Assembly (NCBI RefSeq): GCF_000003815.2
Contig: NC_049992.1
Location: 2,678,207-2,742,206, forward strand
Direction: 5' to 3'
Length of the DNA stretch: 64,000 nucleotides
DNA from: Branchiostoma floridae
Taxonomy: Eukaryota > Chordata > Leptocardii > Amphioxiformes > Branchiostomatidae
Within the stretch, counting starts at the first letter, position 1. Each line of letters begins with the position of its first letter. Of the stretch, positions 37,201 through 49,200 are shown piece after piece. A program made the position numbers and the translations under genes. The notes below the pieces were generated by a model. It ran no database searches, had not been told where the DNA came from, and saw only the letters and a list, made by a program, of their open reading frames with translations.

Positions 37201-40200
37201 TTTCCGAGCGAATCCGTACAAATCTATTATCCTTACTCGAATACGACAATGCACCGCAAATCCGACCGATTCCGGTACCGTATGCGTCTCGGATACGAGT
37301 TTCCTCGAATCCTGACAGATACGGCGGCGTATCTGAGTAAATCCTAGATTTTGATTGGAAGTTTCACATTAGATATAACAGACAACAGTAATGAGGTTCC
37401 GATTAACTTGCCGATGTTCGGATTTGTTACGGATTCCTTGTCGGATCCACCAAAAATATAGACAAAATACTGCTCCGTATATGCCCCAAATCCTTGTTTT
37501 CGGATATTGTCAGATTTGAGGTTCTGAATAACGGTTTCCGATGTTCAGATTTGTTACGGATTCCTTGTCGGATCCACCAAAAATACAAAAATACAGACAG
37601 AATACGGCTCCGTAAATGTCGAAAATCCTTGTCTTCGGATTTTGTCGGATTTGAGGTTCCGAATAACGGAATCCGATGTTCGGATCTGATACGGATTCAC
37701 AAAAATACAGAAAAAATACGGTTTCGTATTTGTCGCAAATCCGCATTTTCGGATATTCGTCGAATAACTGTTTCCGATGTTCGGATTTGTTACGAATCCG
37801 TTGTCGGATTTTGTATTCGCCAAAAATACGGAGAAATACCTGTACGTATTCACCAGGATTCTAGGTCTTTTCATGCAGTGTAGAATCTTCCAACAGATTT
37901 GAAGCAATATAAAAGCAGTTTGATAACAGTCAGCATCATTTAGTAATAAGGTCTACATGATGTTAATATTAAGCACTTCCAAATTATCTATCGGAAGTGT
38001 CATTGATATATTTCACCCGTGGCTTTCTTACCCTCAAAGTGGATCTTGAAGCCGTCGTCAGCGTTAGGGTAAAATGTACTAAGGACGAGGTGGACGATGT
38101 TGGCAGCAATACTGAGTTCCGCTGGAAAGATCTGTCCTGTTAAAAGTTTGCGAATGTGGAATTAGCACGTTTTGTTAAAGCTGGTTAGAACATATACACG
38201 AACTGTTAGGCTTGTTATCGAAGAAAACTTTTTGTGACTTATATAGGTTGGCTGTCCTTTCTTATTTAAAACACTTTCAAACTGTAAAAGCTAACTACTG
38301 TCTGCCAGATTTGCAACAGATTATCACACAAAACTCGCTCGTTAACATTCATTGAATCGGGACAGGGGCCAATACCGACTTATGACAACCTTTGACCCGT
38401 TGCTGACGTCAAAATTCCGAAAGGTCATGTCATGCAATATTACTAAAAAGACAACAATAAAACGTAAAACGATTCGTTTTTTATCTATGAAATTCGTTGA
38501 GCGATCTGGTCACCATATCTTAGTGGAATGTGGGTGTTAACAAACAAAACATACACGGTAAAACATGCATTTCATTTGCACGGTAAAATTGAGACAAACC
38601 TACCGGTGTACATTCCCAACAAGACAGGGATGCCGAGCTCTTCATTATAGACGTCTAACCAGTTCAGATTATTGTCTAAAGAAAACGTCACTGGTGTCAT
38701 CTTCACCCCTTCGCCTACGTTAACCTCTATGGTCCACACACGTTGCATGTTGGCGTACTGCCCGGTATATCTAGGCGAGTAAACGAAGCCAGACGAACTC
38801 CCGGTAATATGAGCTGCAATGTAGCCTAAATAAGATGGAAAAGTTTCAATATGTTATCTAATTGTTTTCCTTAAAACTATTACACTACATTTCAATCATT
38901 TAGTAAGTCACTGAACTAAAATACAGCCCTTGCTCAAGAGACAGACGTGGTCAGTAGTACATGTTTTGGCCCGGAATACACTGCCACATTTAAACCAGAT
39001 GGATAGAAATTAGGGTAACTCATCATTGTACAACATTTCAGTGGCTGTAAAGAAATCCCCCAGTAGATTGAAACATCCTGCATTATTTTGTCTTAATGTA
39101 CTATACATGAAGTAAATAGGCATTTCGAATTAATTTCTAAATTCTGGAAAGTGCCTGTATAAATACATCCAGAGTATGTATCTTTAATCACTTTTTATTA
39201 CCCTGAAAGCCGATATCGAAACCTTCATCAGTGTAAGACTCGTCCGTACGAAGGACTAAGTGCGCCACGTTGGAAGTAGCAAGGAGTGCCCATGGGATAG
39301 ATGTCCCTGTTAAAAATTTTAAGAATGTGGAATTAGCACGTTCATTTTCAATATCAACTCAGACTATTAACCCTATCCAGACTGAGGGGGGGGGGGTGCT
39401 AAATGTGCCTGCGCCAACTTTGACGTCGTATATCTCCCAAACGTCTTGTGCTAGAACATACAAACTTGGTGACCTTCCCTAGAATATTGTTGGCAACAAT
39501 TTACAAACAATAGAATAAGTTAAAATTTTTCGTGCTACCATGGCAAAGGGTTTATGAAAGGCATATTTTACAAAAATCACTAATTTTTGTTTAAACAATG
39601 TTATTCTAAGATTTTCTGGCTAAACTTCACTTGTTTTTTTATATCTTGAATATCTAACATATTTTAGTGTGACATTTATAATTAGATATTTATGAATTAT
39701 GCTAATGAGATGACGTAATTGGTCAAAATCCCATATCGCCAACAATATCATTATGAAAAGTATAACCAGCTTATTTTCACTCGGATTTCACTCGCTACTA
39801 GTATTTGGTATTTTCTTACAGAAAACATTTGTGCGAACGTTTTCAATCCGTTTTCAAGGTATTTTAGGGTTATATGTTGTGAAATATGTATCTTAAGACA
39901 TTTAAGGGTAATAATCCAAGATGGCGGATAGCTAAACTACAGATGACGTCATTTTATGACGTCTGTAATAACATTAGACGTTGACGTGATAGGACTTTCA
40001 CTCTCTAAATCTCCCAGTAATACATTCAAAGGGTCATTGATATTCAAATAATGTCCTGTTGCAGTATTATACCAAGTTTGAAAATTTTTCTAGAATGATG
40101 TTACAATATGACCATTCCAAACCAAGTGTTTAGTAGTTTCTTCGTCTTCGCCACAGAAATAGCATTTCGAATTATCTTTCATATTCCAAATGTGCAACAT

Positions 40201-43200
40201 CTGGTTTGTAGCGAGGAACTTATGTGTATTAATTTGAATTGGAATATCCTACTTTTCGAATCGATTGTAATTCTGTATGCCAACTGAAATATTTGTCTAC
40301 ATGGAAGAGCGATGTTGAAGTCCTCTTCTCAGTAGGAGATTATGTGTTCTGGATTCATCCTTCAGATTTCTTTTTCCATAACATGATAAATTTTCTTGTT
40401 GATTTTTACCCCTCTCAGCCAATCATAATTGTTTAAAATCGGTCTACACACCTGCAGGTGGTTGAAATCTTTTTTGGTTTTACTTGAACACCATGTACAT
40501 AATGTAGAAACTGACCCAGTGTAAGCATATTCAGAGCACACTTAACCATATTTCTTAATTCAAACCTTGTATAGTATGGGTTTTCCACTTATATCAGGCA
40601 AGTCCAAGTCAACAAAGTTTGTCCATATAAGAGGTTTTCCTTCAATTTTAAAATTTAAATTTGTTGCTGATGAGACTTAGAGTCAGGACTTAGGATAAGG
40701 AGGATTAAATTGACAACCATGACAACAGAACATCCATGGAAAACATACTTAATAATGTTGGGAAATGCATCTTGTAGAGTCTTAGTGATAATTGTATCAT
40801 CAGAACCTAATTGCATAAATGGGAACAGCCCCTTATCAAAAATTGCATGTGTATTGGACAATAGTTTGGAACAAACCATAACTGTAAAGATTGTAGATCC
40901 AAGAGGCTTTCAAACTAGCATTGGATGCATACAAATTAATGAGTTTCAGCCCCCCACATTGATACGTATCAATAAAATACAGATGACGTCATAAAATGAC
41001 GTCATTTTGACGTCCGTTGCGTCGGCTTTTGACAGCAGAAGTCTTATAAAACTTAAATATTGATAAGGAACTTTTATTGTTACCCTTTTGTGTGAAATAT
41101 TCAGGAATTATGGGAATTCCCCGTTTTAGCAAAAAATCAATTAATGGCGTCATAATTATGTCATATTACGTCATAATGATATCAAAATTGCAAGAATTAT
41201 AAAACGTTATGATTATATCATCCCTTGCAAATTTGATTTTGAAATAACGAAGGGGGACCGAATGAGCCCAGTCTGGATAGGGTTAACAACAACAGTTTGA
41301 AGACCGCACACCTCCATAAATATATTTTTATACTACCCAGGCACGGTGCGAAGCATAGAATGGGCTCTGTGTACGAGTACACTGAGTATAGTCTTGGCTC
41401 TAAATTCCCAAGGCAGCAATCAGTGTAGTTCATCTTTGGGATACAGTATCACGCCCATAGTGTATCAGGTAGTGGATCATTTTTTTTCAGTTTCCTTTTT
41501 TTCTATTGTACCTTACATGCCCCATCCCGTTTTAAAATTTGAGCCATTTTGTACCTTTTTATAGCTGTATTGCTACCATCAGTCAGTCTATGCAGACTAT
41601 GACACTACGCAAGTGAACTAAAACGACAATGGAGACTACAACACAATAGACGTATTAGACTTAGTAAAACCATGTTGCAATATCATATACAAGTACATTT
41701 TGTTAGATTGTACTCCAATTTGTGGTATGGATTCCCCTAATATTTAGTAAAGGTATGATATTTACCTTCATGAATATTTTCACCAGCGTTTGTGTGTCTG
41801 TATCCAAGATAATTTTCTTAACATAAAAAATGTTTAACTGGGACTTCAAAATGTGAGGATTAAGAACTGTCAATCAAAATGTGCAATGCTGTAAACATCT
41901 CCTCAGTGTATAGGGTAGGGGGGGGGGGGTAATTCCAATTCCCCTTTTCTATTACCCAGTACAGCGACTTCAAAATGCATTTGATCCGTTGCTCAGGTCA
42001 AACTTATCGAGGGCATCAGAGCAGTAGGCCACATAGGAAAATATGAATCCATACCCTGTGACCCTACTGGATCAAGGTTAAACCATTCTCCAATTTTTTT
42101 TTACCGTATGAAGTCCGCGATAAAACAGAGACAAGCCTACCGGTGTACGATCCTAACCAGGTGCGGTTGTGCTGCCCTCCGATGTAGACATCCAGCCAGT
42201 CGTGACCTTCTTGTAAAGAAAACCACACTGGTGTCAACACCACCCATTCCCCGGCGTCGACTTCTATGGTCCATGTACAGTGCAAGTTGTTGTCGTATTC
42301 TCGAGGATAGTTGGGAGAAGAAACGTAGTCGAAGCTCGAAGAGTTACCCTTAATATAAGCACCACAGCCACCTAAAAATGGTTGGGAAATTTCAATATGT
42401 TTGCATAATTGTTCTCATACCAATTCTGAAACGAGTCTGAAGGTCAGAGGTCAACGGTGGAAGCGGGTGGTGGTTGCGCGAGCTCCGTAACTATACCAAC
42501 ATTTTGTGCCGTCTATTGTCTCTATTGGCGGGCAATTTAGTCCCGCAGCCCATTTAAACAGCTGGGTAACACCTAAAGACATCTCTGTGCGGTTTGTTTT
42601 GTTTGTTTGAACCTTCATCTATTCATGAAAGCTCAAAATCGGCCTGCAGACCGCTTGTCATTGAGGTCATGAGGGAAGAGGCTAGGGTCAGACAAAGTAT
42701 ATAACAGAGATACAGTTACGTCGTTTAGAGTACTTATAAGTCCTACAAGTCTATATATACAATTTGTACATACATACAAAGAAATACTGCTACATCATTC
42801 AAGTCCGTTCATTTGGCCGTTCCCATTACTTTAGGATTCTCTTAAAGGAAGCCAGAGTTAAATTGTAACATGTGCCTTCATGTCGCGACGCGGCGGCCAC
42901 GTTGATTTTTCATGCTGCTTGCTGTTCTGCGCAATAGTGCTTGCCGGATATCGCCACTTTCTGTCTTGCGTCTCCTCAGCGCCCAGTTTACCGGGCCTGG
43001 GGTTGACTACGCTGCTGAGACCGCTCAGTCCAAAGTTAAGTGTACGCTATGGAGCGGCGGTGCCCCTGGGGTTTAAGGGCCCTTGGCCCCGTACTGGGTT
43101 TATGCTGGCCAGAGGATTCTAATTTTGTCTGGAGACTCCAGAAAAACCCGAGGCCAGTGAAATACCCGTACGGAGGGTACGGACGCGCTGTGGCCACTAC

Positions 43201-46200
43201 ACACAGAGCCATGCAATGTGATAACGGGAGCAGTGGATACATATAAAGTGTTGTGGTGTTGGTGATAAGATGTATATTAAGTACTACCATAATTCCTCAT
43301 GCACATGGGTATGTAACCAATGTGGTATGCCCAGCTTTACTAGTAGTCTATTTGATATTAACTCCTGGATCCATGACACAGATGGACCTTTCTACAGACC
43401 TTTATCTGACTTGGACACAGACAGTATTGATCATACCCCACATCAAACCCTGACCAGCCAATCTACGTCACTGATAAAGAAGTCTTAACGATGATAAGAG
43501 GAAGTGACAAGCTGGGAGCTTCATTCGAGCCCGCTTGAGCCCACCTTGACTCAAGCTGCACGGGAGGAGAGCACGAGAGGGGAGTTCCCCCCTCTCGTTG
43601 GTGTGTGTGTGTGGGGGTGGGGGGGGGGGGGGGGTGGCCTCCCCCAGAAAATTTTTAATTAAGAAACAGAGGCTCTCTGGTGCATTTTAGAGCCGTCTCT
43701 GAGCAAATTTGAGAAACAAACTAACACTGACTTTTTGTCATGTCTGTGGATGTCAAGTTCACGTTAGGGACATTTTTTAGCAACTACCATTGACGGCAAA
43801 CCTAACGAAGGCTAGTTCCTCCTTCTTAATATTCATAAATGACGCTACGCTACACAAACAATATCGCAAAATTATTTGTACCTGGCTGCCGATGTGACTT
43901 GCTCCGCGAAGCGGCTCGCGCTCCTATAAAATCGCATAGAAATCTTGTGGGTCTGATCGGCTCGCCGGAGACTATTTTGAAAGCATTTGAAACTAGAGTT
44001 CGGGGACCTCATACCTCTATGAAATATTTATGTTTTTTTCTGTGGATGGTATGTATGTTTATGGTCCGTTGTAGTTGAGGGCAATGGATATAAATGTTAT
44101 GGGAGCGGTGACTTGTTGGTATTGATGCCTGTTCTAATATATCGCAGATATAGGGGTGATTTCTGATATTATTACATCGATTATAACGACAGATACGGCA
44201 CCCAAAATCTCATCAATTCGAGCCTTCATCACACACCACCAACACAACAAGTATGAAACCAAACCACCCACCCGATCTTGCGTAATCTTGTACACAGACA
44301 GACCAACATAACAGACACGCACGGGGTTCCCCAAACAGCTGTCATACTAATCTCCTTACCATCTGCTTGCAGATAAACATATTAAAAGACACTTAAAGCA
44401 CGATGCCTGTTCCAATATATCGCAGATATAGGGGTGATTTCTGATATTATTACATCGATTATAACGACAGATACGACACCCAAAATTTCATCAATTCGAG
44501 CTTTCATTACACACCACCAACACAACAAGTATGAAACCAAACCATCCAGCCGATCTTGAGTAATCTTGTACACAGTCAGACCAACATAACAGAAACGCAC
44601 GGGGTTCCCAAACAGCTGTCAGGCCTGTTCCAATATATCGCAGATATAGGGGTGAATTCTGATATTATTACATCGATTATGACGACAGATACGGCACCCA
44701 AAATCTCATCGATTCGAGCTTTTATCACACACCACCAACACAACAAGTATGAAACCAAACCATCCACCCGATCTTGAGTAATCTTGTACACAGTCAGACC
44801 AACATAACAGAAAATATAACCTCCATTCCATGACATTTCATGGACGAAATTACATATATTACGGACTCTTTTTGCTTCTGTGGTGGCAATTGATGACGAT
44901 AGTCGGGGGAAAATGCCAGCAAAACGCCAGCACGATCATCGCGGCGACTGATCAGAACTATAATGGGGAGGAGGTGTCGGCGCACGACGCCGATTTTCCC
45001 AAGGCTGGGTTGACCGGTCGCGTCTCTCTAGTCGATTTATTAAAAATAATTAACTTTCGCTGGATCTTACAAAATTTCCACGCTCTTTTTATATCTTTAA
45101 GCGCCGATTTTTGCTTACAGTGGCCCACCAGTTTCTTGCCATTCACGAGGAGAAATTGATGCGGCCGCGCTCCGTCCCCGGGCCTTTACCGTAAATTTAC
45201 GTGACTCGGAAGACCCACTAGTAATTGCAAACCGCAAGTTTCTCTAAATAATTACCAGAAAATCTCCTTTTAAATAAGCGAATTAGTTTTATAACGTTGT
45301 CAATATTCTTGGCGTTCTTGAAGATCCCTAGTAGCCTGGGTTTATTTTGCCATTTTTTTGCCAGGTTGGCAAAACAAAAATTGGCAAAATAAACCCAGGC
45401 GCGCGCCTCCCCCTGGATCCGCGCGTGGGACCGGCGAGCATGGGAAGAACCTACCGTCAGAGGGTAGTGGGCGATCAGCGAGGTTTTTCACCATTCCCCA
45501 ATTTTGTAACGTCTTTTACCCTAACCGCCATTTTGTGGATGGAGACGAACACCAGCAGTAAAGTTTTGCGTCATACTCATAGCTGTTGTGACGGGCCAAA
45601 GTTAAATGAAAATTCCTGATTGTATATGTCCGTTTTGTCATTTTTTGTACTCCAGCAGCTTTGTATTTTGCACAATTACTAACAGAAAAATTTTGCAAAA
45701 AGTCTAGAGTGAACATATGAGGCTAACATAACACAAAAAAAGGTTAGTAGTAAAGTTTTCGGCTTTTCATGGCATGATTTATCCAATGAATCTCGTTCTT
45801 TGACTGAAATATAATATTTTTTTTCATTTTGCAATAAAAGGTATCTAAAAAATATTTACAGTTTCTCTAATGATGAAAGATTGGGCATAGGTTCCCCGCT
45901 ATGACCCCTAACCGAAGGCCAACGGTGCTTTCAAATTCTACAAGTGAAAATTTACATGATACATGCATTTTCTACTTGGAACTTGAACCAAGTAATCAAT
46001 GAAAATTGTTGTATATTACTTATAATTACTGGCATATCATTAAAATCATTATATAGCTGCAAGTAGTCAACCAGATTTTCTTAAGACATTACCACCAATT
46101 AAAAAAAACATATATCAACACCCTCAAAATGTTTTGTTCATAAACTCCTGTTCGATAGTGCCAACAGGTGCCGAAGGCATAGTTTTTGTGAGAGCTCGTC

Positions 46201-49200
46201 TGTAAAAGTAGCTCAGCATCTCACTGACTCAGTCCTCACATACCAATATGTTACAGATTATATTTTGACATTTGAAACAACTAAAATGAGAAAATCTATA
46301 TTTGAATGTCAATACTCTGAAAATAAAAAAAGGCATTCTGTGTCCATCATCAACACAAAATACGATTTTTTTCACGCGTTTACGGCATCATTTTAAACAT
46401 CGGAATCTGCTATCATACAATACGGTGCTAGTTTTACTGTGGGTATGATGATGCTAGCCATTTTGGATCGGTTTGGAACACGTTTTCACTGTGTTTACCG
46501 ACGAATTCTTGCAGTTTCAGAGGGTTTGCGGCCTCAAAACTTATATAACAAGTTATAGTTGTTATTTCACCTCCATCATTTCTTATGTGAAAGAATTATT
46601 CTTCCGAGTCGCTGCCGATAGCGCATGGAACCACACGGCCGAAAATTATGACTAGTTTCGTGATCAGTGTTATTTTGGTTTACGATGTAAACACGACTTT
46701 AAAATTTGTTTATACAAAAATTGTGACTCAAAACGTCAGTGTGGCGTCTTATTTTCTCCAAATAATATTTGCTTTGTAGCGTTATAGCGAGATCGACCAA
46801 TATATTACGAGTACCGTTGTTTGGGTCACGTCGGTGGGGAAATACGCGCCGCTTCGCACGCGAAAAATAATGAATTTTGAGCAAAAATATCGCGGAAAGA
46901 TAGGTAGAAAAACCCAAATCTTCACTATTTCAGGGGTCCCTGGTCCAATTAAATCAAGTGATTCTATCCCTGCAGAAGACAAGATTGACAAACAAGCGCT
47001 CCACACGCACTTTCAAAATTATACGAGAGAGACAACACTCCCAACGTTCCCGAAACAAACAACCATTTCCAGACTCGGATTAAAAACAAACTGCTTGAGT
47101 TAGAAGAGCAGTCCGCAAGTCTTAACTCCTTAGATACTGTTATACAAAACCAACGAAATCATAAAAGCGATTAGGCAACTAAAGAATAACAAAGCNNNNN
47201 NNNNNNNNNNNNNNNNNNNNNNNNNNNNNNNNNNNNNNNNNNNNNNNNNNNNNNNNNNNNNNNNNNNNNNNNNNNNNNNNNNNNNNNNNNNNNNNGAGAT
47301 GCTAAAATGTGCTTCTCATATCCTTGTCAATCCACTGACCAAGCTATTCAATTTACTCCTTTCATCCGGCTATTTTCCCCAACAATGGCGAGTAAGCCAC
47401 ATTATTCCAATACATAAAGGTGGGCCCAAGTTGGACCCGAATAACTACAGGGGAATTTCTGTTATAAGCTGCCTCGCTAAGTTATTCACCTCTGTAATTA
47501 ACACACGGCTTACTAACCACCTAGATGAAAATAACCTCATTTCTCCAAACCAGGCTGGCTTCAGAAAAAAAAAACTTTGGGACAAACGATAATCTCTTTG
47601 TCATCGGCATAGTAATATCTAAATACACTAACGCCAACAAACGCCTTTTTGCTTGCTTCGTAGACTTTCGGAAAGCTTTCGATTGTGTTTGGCGCGAAGG
47701 TTTGCGATACAAACTACTCAGCTCAGGGGTAGGCGGTAAATTCTACAGTTTAATCAAATCTATGTACTCCAACCCAAAAACCTGTGTCAAAACGTCAACG
47801 GGACTTACACCTTTATTCATAACCGATAAAGGTGTCCGACAAGGGTGCAATCTTAGCCCGACCCTTTTTAATATGTTCATTAATGACTTAGTTAATGACT
47901 TAGACGACACCGATTGCGCTCCACCATCCCTGCACAATTTACTAGTTTCCTGTCTGCTGTATGCAGATGACGTTGTAATGCTCTCAGAATCTGAGACAGG
48001 ATTTCAACGCGCACTTGACAAGCTTGATACCTTTTGTACGAAATGGAATTTACAAGTGAATCTAAAGAAAACTAAAGTAATGGTTTTCAACAAAACAGCA
48101 AGAACAGCGAAGAACATCAAATTTTCCCTTGGCGTAGAGAATATCCAAATCACTAACTCATACACCTACCTAGGCTTGACTTTGTCCACGTCAGGAAGTT
48201 ACTCATTAGCCAAAAAGCAATTGTCTTTAAAGGCACGCAAAGCCGTCTTTAGCCTCAAACCCCTCGTTCGCACCTTGCTGTCCCAAAGGCCCTACTTAAG
48301 CTCTATGATACATGTATCAAGTCTATACTGTTATATGCATGTGAGATCTGGGGCAAAGATTTCTCAAATGACAAATGTCCTGTTGAAACAACTCAGAACC
48401 GTTTTTGTAAAAACATCCTTGGTGTGCACAGGAATCCATGTAATCAAGCTTGCAGAGCAGAGCTTGGAATGTTCCCAACAGATATAAATATATCCGTACG
48501 TGTAATAAAGTACTGGCTAAGACTAAAACAACTGGACAGTTCCACACATCCTTACAGGTGGATGCACTACTCTGTCAAGAATACAATATGGGAAATAGTT
48601 ACAAGAAAAACTGGCTGCACCATGTTAAAGAAATAGTAGATAATATAGGCTATTCTTTCTTATGGAACACCAACTACCCTACATTAGACAATAAGAATGT
48701 ATGTACATTGTTAAAGAGAAGACTTACTGATATGTACGTTCAAACGTTTTTTCATCAACTGTCATTAGATAATGGTAAGCTAAGATTTTACAAAAGTGTC
48801 AAATCCGAATATGCGATGGAAAATTATCTATATCATAATGAGTTTAATGAAAGATCCGCCATATGTAAGATAAGAACAAGCGCACATCCGTTAGAAATAG
48901 AAAGGGGCCGCTATAAACAGCTCCCTGTCCACGAGAGATTGTGCACATATTGCCCAATGAACGCAGTGGAAAATGAAACACATTTTATAAGCCAGTGTAC
49001 CCACTATGAAACCGAAAGAAACACATTATTTCAAACAGCTGCCACAATTTCACCAAGCTTTAATCACCTAAAAGACCATCAAAAGACCATATTTCTACTA
49101 AAAGCACAAAACCCCACCATCATACAGAACGTGGGACAGTTCATTAACCACTGCCTTCAAAGAAGAAGTCAAACCCGACAATAGTATTCATAGTGTCATG

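Noticed and set aside
36895-37347. 150-codon plus-strand frame upstream of the foldback element
   Set aside because: It runs into the foldback repeat and its composition follows the CGAATACG/CGTATCCG motifs; no domain and no exon borders consistent with the gene.
42880-43122. Possible secreted protein start on the plus strand
   Set aside because: The downstream sequence matches the PHD-like finger region of CR1-like LINEs, so the hydrophobic start is the LINE N terminus.
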